From contig LT629764.1 of assembly GCA_900105225.1 (NCBI GenBank), forward strand, positions 4,856,501 through 4,920,500: a DNA stretch of 64,000 nucleotides, given 5' to 3'. The stretch comes from Paenibacillaceae bacterium GAS479. Lineage in GTDB: Bacteria; Bacillota; Bacilli; Paenibacillales; Paenibacillaceae. Positions 8,810 to 17,246 of this stretch are shown here, one piece after another. The first letter of the stretch is position 1. Each line of letters opens with the position of its first letter. The position numbers and the translations under genes were made by a program. Below the pieces are notes generated by a model, which worked only from the letters and a program-made list of their open reading frames with translations, was not told the DNA's origin and did not search any database.

Positions 8810-9604
8810 ATGAAAGTTATGTTTATCGGAGACATTGTTGGCAATGTCGGCCGCTTGGCTCTGCGCAAGGCACTACCTGCACTGAGGGGCAAATACAATC
8901 CTGACGTTATTATCGTTAACGGCGAAAATGCCGCAGCCGGCCGTGGTATTACGGCAGCTATCGCCAAGGAGTTTTTTGATTGGGGCGTAAACGGCATTAC
9001 GATGGGAAACCACACCTGGGACAATAAAGATATATTTGAATGGATCGATGATGAGCCACGATTGGTTCGTCCGGCCAACTTTTCCAGCGAAGCTCCTGGA
9101 ATCGGCTCAAGCGTAATCAAGGTTGGCAGCAAAAAGCTGGGTATTCTCAACCTTCAAGGAAGAACATTTCTTCCGCCCAATGATTGTCCATTCCGTACGG
9201 CCGATGCGCATCTGGAACGGCTGAATAACGAGACAAACTGTGTGCTGGTCGATTTTCACGCGGAAGCAACCTCGGAGAAAATCGCGATGGGCTGGTACCT
9301 AGACGGGCGGGCCTCCATCGTTGTTGGTACACATACACATGTTCAGACGAATGATGACCGGATTTTGCCGGAGGGAACTGCATTTTTGACGGATGTAGGG
9401 ATGACGGGACCGATGAATGGTATTCTCGGCATGGAACAGGATGCGGTACTGCACAAGTTTTTGACCGGGCTGCCCGCCAGATTTGTCGTAGCGGAAGGGG
9501 ATTGGCATCTGCACGGTGTCATGGCCACGCTGGATGAAGCTTCCGGTCGGGCGCTGCGTCTAGAAAAGATCAGGCTGACCGAGACTTCGCTAGCTATGTT
9601 TTAA
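8810..9604 (+). CDS. ymdB: Metallophosphoesterase YmdB
   Basis: A 264-residue phosphodiesterase of the YmdB type. In Bacillus subtilis it hydrolyses 2',3'-cyclic nucleotides and influences biofilm and motility choice. Metal-binding motifs are complete and in order: GDIVG near the N-terminus, NGENAAAGRG, GNHTWDN, DFHAEATSEK and GTHTHVQTND. CAGGAGG stands just before the ATG. It follows rny, with which it forms a two-gene unit in relatives, and precedes spoVS. Confidence 0.95.
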   Translation: MKVMFIGDIVGNVGRLALRKALPALRGKYNPDVIIVNGENAAAGRGITAAIAKEFFDWGVNGITMGNHTWDNKDIFEWIDDEPRLVRPANFSSEAPGIGSSVIKVGSKKLGILNLQGRTFLPPNDCPFRTADAHLERLNNETNCVLVDFHAEATSEKIAMGWYLDGRASIVVGTHTHVQTNDDRILPEGTAFLTDVGMTGPMNGILGMEQDAVLHKFLTGLPARFVVAEGDWHLHGVMATLDEASGRALRLEKIRLTETSLAMF

Positions 9605-9722
9605 CATGAGCTGATAGAGCCGAAGGTTAGGACGAAAGCTCAGCTCAACTGTCCCAATAGAACATGAAATCCGGCTCCACTGAACCTGACGAATGCTGAG
9701 AGCGTAATTGCCAGCAAGTAAA

Positions 9723-9749
9723 GAAGGAATTTTTTGTCCACTCTCGAAT
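9723..9749 (+). promoter_or_regulatory. Sigma-H-type promoter of spoVS
   Basis: GAAGGAATT at 9723-9731 fits the -35 pattern RWAGGAWWT at every position, and CGAAT at 9745-9749 fits the -10 core, with 13 bases between. It lies 50 bases upstream of spoVS, a sigma-H-dependent gene in Bacillus subtilis. Confidence 0.72.
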
Positions 9750-9798
9750 AGGTTATGAATATAGTGTCATGCCACCTATTCCTGAGGAGGTACTTTAC

Positions 9799-10059
9799 AT
9801 GGAAGTTTTAAAAGTTTCCGCAAAGTCCAATCCAAATTCCGTAGCAGGGGCACTAGCCGGGGTTCTCAGGGAACGTGGGGCGGCCGAGCTGCAAGCTATC
9901 GGGGCAGGCGCATTGAATCAAGCCATCAAGGCCGTAGCCATTGCAAGAGGATTTGTGGCGCCTAGCGGCGTGGACCTTATTTGCATACCGGCGTTCACAG
10001 ACATTGTCATTGACGGTGAGAACAGAACGGCCATCAAGCTCATCGTAGAACCGCGATAA
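9799..10059 (+). CDS. spoVS: Stage V sporulation protein S
   Basis: An 86-residue Alba-like protein needed for normal progress through sporulation in Bacillus subtilis. The sequence (EVLKVSAKSNPNSVAGALAG at the start) is nearly invariant in the family. I use the ATG at 9799, which has GAGGAGG seven bases upstream; an in-frame ATG at 9769 adds ten residues not found in the family. It has a good match to a sigma-H promoter and its own terminator, so it is probably a single-gene unit. Confidence 0.96.
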   Translation: MEVLKVSAKSNPNSVAGALAGVLRERGAAELQAIGAGALNQAIKAVAIARGFVAPSGVDLICIPAFTDIVIDGENRTAIKLIVEPR

Positions 10060-10082
10060 AATTTAATATTGAGCATGCAACG

Positions 10083-10111
10083 ACCTGTTTACCGCGTAAG
10101 CAGGTTTTTTT
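10083..10111 (+). terminator. Intrinsic terminator after spoVS
   Basis: Ten-base stem with one mismatch (10083-10092 with 10096-10105) and a T7 run. Confidence 0.88.
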
Positions 10112-10205
10112 GCGTTTTCATGATCATGGCTGGCATATCGTAAAGTGAGGGCTCTTGGGAAGACCCGTTTCAGGAGTAATCGCCATATACAGGAGGCTGA
10201 ATAGG

Positions 10206-11180
10206 ATGACGAACGCATCCACCCGTTCAGGCAAAATAGCTGATTTTCATTGCGATGTGCTTAGCAAGCTGCTCTACTCTCCGGAGCTCAATCCGCTCGA
10301 CTCAAACGCAAATCCTTCCGACAACAGTCTCGATGTTACGCTGGATCGCCAGGTGGCTGGAAACTATATGCTGCAGGCATATGCTGTCTACCTTACAGAG
10401 TCCAAGCCAAAGACAATATATCCGTTGCTCCGTAGCATCGACCTGTTCCGGGAAAAAATCCTAAGCTGTCCGGAATATGAGATGGTTCGAAGCAAAAGTG
10501 ACTTGGAGCGTGCGTTGTCACAAGGAAAAATTGCAGCGCTGCTGACGTTGGAAGGTGCAGATGGTCTTGAGGGCGACTGGGCGCTGTTACGCATTGTATA
10601 TGGGCTTGGCGTTCGTATTCTCGGGCTGACTTGGAATTACGCCAATTGGGCGGCAGACGGCGTGCTGGAGCCGAGACAGGGCGGGCTGACAGCCAAAGGC
10701 AGGGAGCTGGTTCGGATCAGCAAGGAGCTAGGGCTGCTGCTTGATGTTTCTCATCTGACGGATACGGCATTTTGGGAGCTGGTCGAGCTTACCGAGCGGC
10801 CGCTAATCGCTTCTCATTCCAATGCGAGGGCTATATGCCCGCATCATCGCAATCTAACGGACGATCAGATACGCGCCTTGATTGCGCTGGATGGCCGGAT
10901 CGGCTTGACCTATGTGCCTTATTTTGTAACGGATCGCAAAGAGGCCTATGTGGAGGATCTGCTGCCCCATATTGAACATATCTGCACTCTCGGAGGGGAG
11001 AACCATCTGATGCTTGGATCGGACTTCGATGGCATTGAGCTTCATGTGAACGGTTTACGCCATGCGGGAGAAGTCGGGAATCTGAGGGAAATGATCGTGA
11101 GCGCTTACGGAACGAGCTTTGCAGAGAAGCTGCTGAACGAGAATGCGCTGAGATTTTTAACCAAAAACCTCCCTGAATAA
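10206..11180 (+). CDS. Membrane dipeptidase (peptidase family M19)
   Basis: A 324-residue zinc dipeptidase of the renal dipeptidase family. The first metal motif FHCD is near the N-terminus. Then come GLTWNYANWAADG, the DVSHL and ASHSNAR metal-ligand strands, a HRNLTDDQI substrate segment and GSDFDG. No signal peptide is visible, so it probably acts in the cytosol. The start is the ATG at 10206, with AGGAGG at 10191-10196; an upstream in-frame ATG at 10155 is unsupported. In many Bacillales a gene of this family sits between spoVS and the 2-oxoacid oxidoreductase genes, as here. Confidence 0.92.
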   Translation: MTNASTRSGKIADFHCDVLSKLLYSPELNPLDSNANPSDNSLDVTLDRQVAGNYMLQAYAVYLTESKPKTIYPLLRSIDLFREKILSCPEYEMVRSKSDLERALSQGKIAALLTLEGADGLEGDWALLRIVYGLGVRILGLTWNYANWAADGVLEPRQGGLTAKGRELVRISKELGLLLDVSHLTDTAFWELVELTERPLIASHSNARAICPHHRNLTDDQIRALIALDGRIGLTYVPYFVTDRKEAYVEDLLPHIEHICTLGGENHLMLGSDFDGIELHVNGLRHAGEVGNLREMIVSAYGTSFAEKLLNENALRFLTKNLPE

Positions 11181-11189
11181 AGGGTTTTT
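11163..11189 (+). terminator. Possible terminator overlapping the dipeptidase stop
   Basis: AAAAACC (11163-11169) pairs with GGTTTTT (11183-11189) across the stop codon. The stem is A/T-rich and weak. Confidence 0.4.
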
Positions 11190-11276
11190 ACGGACAGCTG
11201 AGCCGCTGTCTAGCGCTTATCAGATTCTGTTATAGCTTTCATTCGATTCCCGTATGCGCGAATATCCGAGAATTCC

Positions 11277-11305
11277 TTGCATTTTTCTTAGTGCAGGCAT
11301 AAAAT
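11277..11305 (+). promoter_or_regulatory. Promoter of korA-korB
   Basis: TTGCAT (11277-11282) and TAAAAT (11300-11305) with 17 bases between, 52 bases before the korA start. Confidence 0.7.
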
Positions 11306-11356
11306 TTATGGAGATTGTGAATGAGTTCTCATAGCAGATGAGGAGTTGGATTTATC

Positions 11357-13105
11357 GTGATTAGTCAGTTGTCTTGGAAAATCGGAGGCCAGCAGGGAGA
11401 AGGCGTAGAAAGTACAGACCGCATCTTCTCCACGGCCCTTAACCGTCTCGGATATTATCTTTACGGATATCGCCATTTTTCTTCGAGGATTAAAGGCGGC
11501 CATACTAATAATAAGATTCGTATCAGCACACAGCCGATCCGGGCTATCTCGGACGATCTGGATATTCTGGTTGCATTTGATCAGGAGAGTATTGACTTGA
11601 ATGCGCCTGAGCTCCGTCCAGGAGGGGTAGTTGTTGCGGATGCCAAGTTCAAACCTGTTCTGCCTGAAGGAAGCGACGCTCGTTTGTTCGCGGTTCCGAT
11701 TACGGCTATCGCCGAGGAACTGGGCACTTCTCTAATGAAAAATATGGTTGCCTCTGGCGCTTCCTGGGCATTGCTCGGTTTGCCGATCGAAGTGTTCAAC
11801 CAGGCCGTAGAGGAGGAATTCGGTCGCAAAGGTCCGGCGATCGTTGAGAAAAACGTCGAGGCCGTCAAGCGCGGAGCTGAATTCGTGCTTGAGCAAGCAG
11901 GCGGACCACTGGAAGAGTTCGCGCTTGAGCCTGCTGATGGCAAACAGAAGATGTTCATGATCGGCAATGAAGCGATCGGCCTCGGTACGGTTGCTGCAGG
12001 CTGCCGACTGATGAGCGCTTATCCAATTACGCCAGCATCGGAGATCATGGAGTATCTGATCAAGAAGCTTCCGAAGCTCGGCGGCACCGTTGTACAAACT
12101 GAAGATGAGATCGCTGCCGTAACGATGGCAATCGGCGCCAACTATGCTGGCGTTCGTACGATGACCGCTTCGGCTGGCCCTGGTTTGTCCCTGATGATGG
12201 AAGCAATCGGACTTGCAGGAATGACCGAGCAGCCGCTCGTCATCGTTGATACGCAGCGTGGAGGCCCATCAACCGGTCTGCCGACCAAACAGGAGCAATC
12301 CGATCTTAATGCGATGGTCTACGGTACGCATGGCGAGATTCCAAAGGTTGTCATCGCTCCTGCCAGCATTGAGGATTGCTTCTATGACACGATCGAGGCA
12401 TTCAACATTGCCGAGGAATATCAGGTGCCGGTCATCATTATGACGGACTTGCAGCTGTCACTCGGCAAGCAAAGCTGCGAGAAGCTGGACTATGACCGCA
12501 TCGAGATTCGTCGTGGCAAGCTGCAGCGGGAGCTGCCTGAGCTTGAGCCGAATGTCCTTTTTAAGCGTTATGAGCTGACAGAGGACGGCGTATCTCCACG
12601 TTCGATTCCAGGCGACAAAGGCGGCCTCCATCATGTGACTGGCGTCGAGCATGACGAAACCGGCCGCCCGTCGGAGAATGCTTTGAACCGCAAACAGATG
12701 ATGGACAAAAGGCTTGGCAAGCTCAATAGCCTGCTCATTCCGGAAGCGATTCGTGTTGATGTGCCGAATGAAAAGCCCGAAGTGCTGATCATCGGTATGG
12801 GCTCCACTGGAGGCACGATCGACGAGGCGCGTGTGCGTCTGGAGCAAGACGGTATGACGACAGGGCATATTCAGGTACGTCAGATCCATCCGTTCCCGAC
12901 CGAGTCGCTGAAGCCTTATTTGAATGCTGCTGAGACGGTCATCGTACTCGAAAATAATGCGACGGCCCAGCTGGCCTCGCAAATCAAACTGCATTGCGGC
13001 TACGCGGATAAGATCCGCAGTCTGCTCAAATATGACGGCAACCCGTTCCTGCCGTCCGAAGTTTACGAAGCGTCGAAGGAGATGAGCAAAGTTGGCCACA
13101 TTTAA
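11357..13105 (+). CDS. korA: 2-oxoacid:ferredoxin oxidoreductase, subunit alpha (gamma-alpha fusion)
   Basis: A 582-residue subunit of the enzyme that oxidises 2-oxoglutarate (or a related 2-oxoacid) with CoA and ferredoxin. Residues about 8-185 form the gamma-type domain (GGQQGEGVESTDRIF at the start). Residues about 200-400 are the pyrimidine-binding alpha domain (GNEAIGLGTVAAGCRLMSAYPITPASEI), and a transketolase-C-like domain follows. The gamma-alpha fusion is the normal Bacillota form. The start is GTG at 11357 with GAGGAG upstream. The stop overlaps the start of korB, so the two are coupled. 2-Oxoglutarate is the usual substrate by orthology; it cannot be proved from sequence. Confidence 0.93.
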   Translation: MISQLSWKIGGQQGEGVESTDRIFSTALNRLGYYLYGYRHFSSRIKGGHTNNKIRISTQPIRAISDDLDILVAFDQESIDLNAPELRPGGVVVADAKFKPVLPEGSDARLFAVPITAIAEELGTSLMKNMVASGASWALLGLPIEVFNQAVEEEFGRKGPAIVEKNVEAVKRGAEFVLEQAGGPLEEFALEPADGKQKMFMIGNEAIGLGTVAAGCRLMSAYPITPASEIMEYLIKKLPKLGGTVVQTEDEIAAVTMAIGANYAGVRTMTASAGPGLSLMMEAIGLAGMTEQPLVIVDTQRGGPSTGLPTKQEQSDLNAMVYGTHGEIPKVVIAPASIEDCFYDTIEAFNIAEEYQVPVIIMTDLQLSLGKQSCEKLDYDRIEIRRGKLQRELPELEPNVLFKRYELTEDGVSPRSIPGDKGGLHHVTGVEHDETGRPSENALNRKQMMDKRLGKLNSLLIPEAIRVDVPNEKPEVLIIGMGSTGGTIDEARVRLEQDGMTTGHIQVRQIHPFPTESLKPYLNAAETVIVLENNATAQLASQIKLHCGYADKIRSLLKYDGNPFLPSEVYEASKEMSKVGHI

Positions 13106-13964
13106 AGAATTCCGCAATAACGTCAAACCGAACTGGTGCCCGGGCTGCGGAGATTTCTCCATCCAGGCTGCCATCCAACGCGCTGCGGCAAACGTCGGCT
13201 TGGAGCCGGAGCAGCTCGCAGTCATATCCGGCATCGGCTGCTCGGGCCGTATTTCGGGTTATATCAACGCATATGGATTGCATGGTATCCACGGCCGCGC
13301 TCTTCCGATTGCTCAAGGCGTCAAGCTGGCTAACCGCGAGCTGACTGTCATCGCGTCCGGCGGCGACGGAGACGGCTTCGCTATCGGCATGGGCCATACC
13401 GTGCATGCGATCCGCCGCAATGTCAATGTCACTTACATTGTCATGGACAACCAGATTTATGGCTTAACGAAGGGCCAGACATCGCCTCGCAGCGCCGAGG
13501 GCTTCAAGACGAAGTCGACACCGGAAGGTTCGATCGAGTCCGTGCTCTCACCGCTTGAGATCGCGCTGTCGGCTGGTGCAACATTCATCGCACAGTCGTT
13601 CTCCAGCGACCTGAAACAGCTGACTGCGCTGATTGAAGCCGGAATCAAGCATGAGGGCTTCTCGCTCATCAACGTGTTCAGCCCTTGCGTTACCTTCAAC
13701 AAGGTCAATACCTATGACTGGTTCAAGGAAAATATCGTCAACCTGGATGGAGAAGCTGGAGAAGGCTATGATCCGTCTAACCGCCTCGCTGCCATGACGA
13801 AGGTCATGGAAACGAATGGCCTCGTGACCGGCCTGATTTATCAGGACACGAAGCGTCGCTCCTATGAGAATCTGATCAGCGGCTTCCAGGAGCAGGGGCT
13901 GGCGAACCAGGATATCAAGCTTTCCCGCGAGGAGTTTGAGAAGCTGGCAGCGGATTTTGTTTAA
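13092..13964 (+). CDS. korB: 2-oxoacid:ferredoxin oxidoreductase, subunit beta
   Basis: The 290-residue thiamine-diphosphate and iron-sulfur subunit that pairs with KorA. The CPGCGDF motif (about residues 15-21), GIGCSGR and a later Cys in FSPCVTFN are the expected [4Fe-4S] ligands. The thiamine diphosphate/Mg motif runs GDGDGFAIGMGH ... DNQIYGLTKGQ. The start is TTG at 13092, inside the korA 3' end, with AAGGAG at 13077-13082. The overlap of 14 bases indicates translational coupling. In Bacillus subtilis miaB and ricA follow; here miaB is not found before ricA. Confidence 0.94.
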   Translation: MATFKEFRNNVKPNWCPGCGDFSIQAAIQRAAANVGLEPEQLAVISGIGCSGRISGYINAYGLHGIHGRALPIAQGVKLANRELTVIASGGDGDGFAIGMGHTVHAIRRNVNVTYIVMDNQIYGLTKGQTSPRSAEGFKTKSTPEGSIESVLSPLEIALSAGATFIAQSFSSDLKQLTALIEAGIKHEGFSLINVFSPCVTFNKVNTYDWFKENIVNLDGEAGEGYDPSNRLAAMTKVMETNGLVTGLIYQDTKRRSYENLISGFQEQGLANQDIKLSREEFEKLAADFV

Positions 13965-14125
13965 TCCGTTAAATGGGCATTAAAGTAAGCGCTAGGGGCG
14001 CAATAGGGTTAATACATCAGTTATAGTTTAGCGGGTAGATACGACAGAAAATAGTGTATTTACGGCGTTAAACTGTAGAACTAACTACACGTTTATCTAA
14101 ATTGATCCTTACGGAGGGATTTAAT

Positions 14126-14233
14126 TTGGATAAGCGTGTTTTGTCGTCTAATCGTGATATTTGGGGACGAAAGAGGGCTTTCTTATCGGATGAGCGCATT
14201 AGTATCGAAGGAATGACTTCATTCTTTATTTAG
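14126..14233 (+). CDS. Hypothetical 35-residue peptide
   Basis: Short frame starting at TTG 14126 behind a good ribosome site, GGAGGG at 14113-14118. It is basic in the first half and ends in Phe-Phe-Ile. A strong hairpin follows 20 bases after its stop, so it is placed like a real gene in its own unit after korB. I do not recognise it. It could be a small regulatory or structural peptide, or chance. Confidence 0.35.
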   Translation: MDKRVLSSNRDIWGRKRAFLSDERISIEGMTSFFI

Positions 14234-14253
14234 ATTCTAAGCAAATCAATGAA

Positions 14254-14295
14254 AGAAACAAGCAGACCATCCATAGTGATAGGCTGCTTGTTTCT
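14254..14295. terminator. Bidirectional terminator
   Basis: Twelve-base perfect stem (14254-14265 with 14284-14295), with an 18-base loop. On the plus strand it follows the 35-residue frame; on the minus strand it touches the stop of the small membrane protein. Confidence 0.75.
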
Positions 14296-14462
14296 CACAC
14301 ACTATTCCGTGTTGCCTTGATCATAATATACACAACCGTGCTAATTCCACTATAAGCAGCTATGACATAAAGCAGCGTACTCTGCCATGTTTCTTCAACC
14401 AATGGAATAAGCATTAGTGAAGAAGCCATTAAGATTAGCCGATATGTTAGATCAGACCTCAT
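14295..14462 (-). CDS. Small two-helix membrane protein, hypothetical
   Basis: A 55-residue protein with two hydrophobic segments (about residues 8-22 and 28-47) joined by the short polar turn VEETWQST, and a basic end. I start at the complement of 14460-14462, because AGGAGAG lies six bases upstream on the minus strand; a longer frame from 14498 lacks a ribosome site. It is convergent with the 35-residue frame across a shared terminator. Function is unknown; such short hairpin membrane proteins are common in Bacillales. Confidence 0.6.
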   Translation of the reverse strand: MRSDLTYRLILMASSLMLIPLVEETWQSTLLYVIAAYSGISTVVYIMIKATRNSV

Positions 14463-14669
14463 AATATCTCTCCTAAATTCACTCGACTGACACCCCATTT
14501 TGCTAGATTAGACAGAGCAGGGGCGATTTCGTTATAATGATAATTGCGCACTCCGGCATACGCCTATTTTCAAAAGGGGCTGTATGCTTTTTCGTTTGGT
14601 TTTTGGCTTGGCCAAGCAGATGGAAGTGTAGAGAGAAAAGAGCAAGAGTGGAAGAAAGGAAGATCACCC

Positions 14670-15242
14670 ATGACCAAATCCGTACCTGTAGGCGTGTCTG
14701 CACGTCATATCCATTTGTCCCAAGAGCATGTCGAGGCGCTTTTCGGCCCCGGCTACGAGCTAACTGAGTTCAAGCCTCTATCTCAGCCCGGCCAATATGC
14801 CGCCAATGAAACCGTAGCGGTTAAAGGCGCAAAAGGTTCTTTTCCAAAGGTTCGCATTCTAGGACCAGCCCGCAAAGCGACACAACTGGAAATTTCCCGT
14901 ACGGATGCCTTCGCAATCGGTGTGAACGCACCAGTGCGCGAGTCTGGCAACATCGCCGGCTCTGCAGGCATTACTATCACCGGCCCTGCCGGAGAGGTGA
15001 CAATTGAGGAAGGCGTTATCGTCGCGGCACGCCATATCCATTTCCACACAAGCGATGCTGCAAATTGGGGCATCGAGGATCAGCAGCTGCTCAAAGTCCG
15101 TGTAGGCGGAGAGCGCGGTGTTGTCTTCGAGAATGTCGTTGCGCGTGTGCATGAGACTTTTGCACTGGACATGCACATCGATACAGACGAAGCCAATGCG
15201 GCTGGTGTGAAAAATGGCGATACAGCCGAAGTTATCGGCTAA
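14670..15242 (+). CDS. pduL: Phosphate propanoyltransferase, PduL family
   Basis: A 190-residue zinc-dependent phosphotransacylase that swaps CoA and phosphate on short acyl groups (propionyl or acetyl). Two copies of the PduL barrel are visible, each with metal-binding histidines: SARHIHLS near the N-terminus and ARHIHFHTSDA at about residue 115. The GQYAANETV segment is also typical. There is no microcompartment-targeting extension, so it is probably a free cytosolic phosphotransacylase in acetate or propionate metabolism. The start is the ATG at 14670 with AAAGGAAG upstream; the longer frame from 14544 lacks homology at its N-terminus. The neighbouring alcohol dehydrogenase could share the pathway. 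Confidence 0.92.
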   Translation: MTKSVPVGVSARHIHLSQEHVEALFGPGYELTEFKPLSQPGQYAANETVAVKGAKGSFPKVRILGPARKATQLEISRTDAFAIGVNAPVRESGNIAGSAGITITGPAGEVTIEEGVIVAARHIHFHTSDAANWGIEDQQLLKVRVGGERGVVFENVVARVHETFALDMHIDTDEANAAGVKNGDTAEVIG

Positions 15243-15286
15243 TCTGGAGTCTCATTAATAAGCGAACGACGCTTAGAAGTTCGGTA

Positions 15287-15317
15287 CGGCTGCCCTTGTC
15301 GGGGCAGTCGTTTTTAT
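15287..15317 (+). terminator. Intrinsic terminator after pduL
   Basis: Nine-base stem with G-U pairing (15287-15295 with 15302-15310), then TTTTTA. Confidence 0.75.
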
Positions 15318-15410
15318 ATCCAAGCAATGGTATAATAAGGACTTGGAATTAAAGAAATCGGCGTAAGCCGCATCGATCTATATACAGAATGAGACAGGAG
15401 CGAATTCGCA

Positions 15411-15908
15411 ATGGCAGAACAGCATACCGCGAAGCCAACAGCAGACGGCACGCACGCGAGCATTCACAATCATGGTCCTAATTGTCCGGTAGAAGTATTT
15501 GATACGCGTGAATTACTCGTCCGCGATGATATTATGGAGAAAGCCCGTGAGCTTGCTGGACTTATCTACTCCTCCGATGAGGTGCAGCAATTCCGCAAAG
15601 CGGAGATTCAGATCAAGGGCAATGATCGAGTGCAGACGCTGATGGCAGGTCTGAAAAAGAAGCAAAAAGAGCTTGTCGCTTTTGAACAGACTTTTAAAAA
15701 CGCTACCATGGTACAGAAAATAGAAGGCGAAATGGATTCACTCCAAAACGAGTTGGACGAAATTCCGATTGTTGGCCAGTTCCAGCAAAGCCAGACGGAC
15801 ATCAATTATTTGCTGCAAATGGTCGTATCCATTATTCAGGACACGGTTGCGGAAAAAATTACGCTCGACGGAGTTCGGCCGGAAGATCCGGAAAGCTGCG
15901 ACGAGTAG
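15411..15908 (+). CDS. ricA: RicA (YmcA) regulatory iron-sulfur protein, YlbF family
   Basis: A 165-residue member of the Com_YlbF family, closest in pattern to RicA/YmcA (the EIPIVGQFQQSQTDINYLLQMV segment at about residue 120). With YlbF and YaaT it forms the Ric complex that promotes RNase Y-dependent processing, sporulation, competence and biofilm formation in Bacillus subtilis. The helical core spans about residues 40-150. Compared with Bacillus RicA there is an extra N-terminal stretch with His-rich HNHGPNCP, and a single Cys near the C-terminal end (ESCDE); Cys25 and Cys163 are candidate cluster ligands. GACAGGAG precedes the ATG. rny lies 7 kb upstream in this window. Confidence 0.88.
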   Translation: MAEQHTAKPTADGTHASIHNHGPNCPVEVFDTRELLVRDDIMEKARELAGLIYSSDEVQQFRKAEIQIKGNDRVQTLMAGLKKKQKELVAFEQTFKNATMVQKIEGEMDSLQNELDEIPIVGQFQQSQTDINYLLQMVVSIIQDTVAEKITLDGVRPEDPESCDE

Positions 15909-15956
15909 AGTTATGGGACTGTCTGAATAATTCAATGGGAGAGGAGCAATTACATC

Positions 15957-17120
15957 ATGAGATCATTCGTATACCATAACCCAACGAGACTTTATTTTGG
16001 TGCAGAGCAGTTGCAGAATCTTACGAAGGAAGCGGACAAGCTCGGCAAAAATGTGTTACTCGTGTACGGCGGCGGCAGCATTAAGCGTAGCGGCCTGTAT
16101 GATGAAGTGCTAAAGACGCTTGGAGAGGCTGGCTGTACCGTTACGGAGCTTGCTGGAGTAGAGCCTAACCCGCGGCTGTCTACGGTCCATCGCGGAGCTG
16201 AGCTATGCCGCGCGAACAATGTGGACTGGGTGCTGGCTGTTGGCGGCGGAAGTACGCTGGACTGTGGCAAGGCGATTGTCGCTTCAGCCCGCTATGAGGG
16301 CAACTTCTGGGACATCGTCAGCCGCAAGGCTGTTGTGAAAGAAGCTCTTCCGCTCGGCACGATCCTGACGCTTGCTGCTACGGGCAGCGAGATGAACAGC
16401 GGCTCGGTTATCACCAACGAGGAAACAGAGGAGAAATGGGGCTGGGGCAGCCCGCTTACTTTCCCTCGTTTCTCCATCCTTGATCCGAAGTACACGGCTA
16501 CGGCTCCAAAAGACCACACCGTCTACGGTATGGTTGATATGATGTCGCATGTATTAGAGCAATACTTCCATCATGATGCTTTGACGCCGGTTCAGGACGG
16601 GTTCTGTGAATCGGTAATGCGCGCAGTCGTCGAGACGGCTCCAAAACTACTCGAGGATCTTGACAATCTGGAGCATCGCGGAACGATCCTGTACTCCGGC
16701 ACGATGGCGCTGAACGGCGTCCTCGCGATGGGAGCGCTTGGCGATTGGGCCAACCACAGTATGGAGCATGCCGTATCTGCGGTGTACGACATTCCGCATG
16801 GCGGCGGTTTAGCGATATTGTTCCCGAACTGGATGACCTATGTGCTGGATGACAATGTAGGCCGCTTCAAGCAGTTCGCCGTCCAAGTGTTCGGTGTGAA
16901 CCCAGAGGGCAAGAGCGATCGGGAAACGGCCGAAGAGGGCATTCGTCGTCTTCGCGAGTTCTGGAGTTCGATCGGCGCTCCATCGAAGCTGTCTGATTAT
17001 AATATCGACGATAGTCGCCTGGAGGATATGGCTGAGAAGGCAGTCCCCGGCGAGACGATCGGCAACTTCCGCAAGCTTACTAAGGAAGATGTGCTGGCGA
17101 TTTATCGTTTGTCGCTGTAG
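15957..17120 (+). CDS. Iron-containing alcohol dehydrogenase (YugJ/BDH type)
   Basis: A 387-residue NAD(P)H-dependent group III alcohol dehydrogenase of the butanol dehydrogenase/YugJ kind. The nucleotide-binding [10 protein letters not shown] loop is at about 96-105. Iron ligands are visible in order: Asp and His in [12 protein letters not shown], then two His in [18 protein letters not shown]. The natural substrate is unknown; aldehydes such as butanal are typical. GGAGAGGAG stands just upstream of the ATG. It starts 48 bases after ricA and may be co-transcribed with it. Confidence 0.93.
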   Translation: MRSFVYHNPTRLYFGAEQLQNLTKEADKLGKNVLLVYGGGSIKRSGLYDEVLKTLGEAGCTVTELAGVEPNPRLSTVHRGAELCRANNVDWVLAVGGGSTLDCGKAIVASARYEGNFWDIVSRKAVVKEALPLGTILTLAATGSEMNSGSVITNEETEEKWGWGSPLTFPRFSILDPKYTATAPKDHTVYGMVDMMSHVLEQYFHHDALTPVQDGFCESVMRAVVETAPKLLEDLDNLEHRGTILYSGTMALNGVLAMGALGDWANHSMEHAVSAVYDIPHGGGLAILFPNWMTYVLDDNVGRFKQFAVQVFGVNPEGKSDRETAEEGIRRLREFWSSIGAPSKLSDYNIDDSRLEDMAEKAVPGETIGNFRKLTKEDVLAIYRLSL

Positions 17121-17153
17121 GAGATATGCCGGCAATTTATCGCATGTAATTAC

Positions 17154-17199
17154 ACAAATAAACAGCCGCGCAGAAATTTCTGCGCGGCTGTTTATTTGT
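17154..17199. terminator. Bidirectional terminator between the alcohol dehydrogenase and bioY
   Basis: Perfect 23-base inverted repeat without spacer (46 bases), GC-rich in the middle and flanked by A and T runs, so it works for both converging genes. Confidence 0.95.
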
Positions 17200-17246
17200 T
17201 GGGGTTGCGGGTGATGCTGCGGGCTTCGTGCCGCAAGCGGTAAGGC

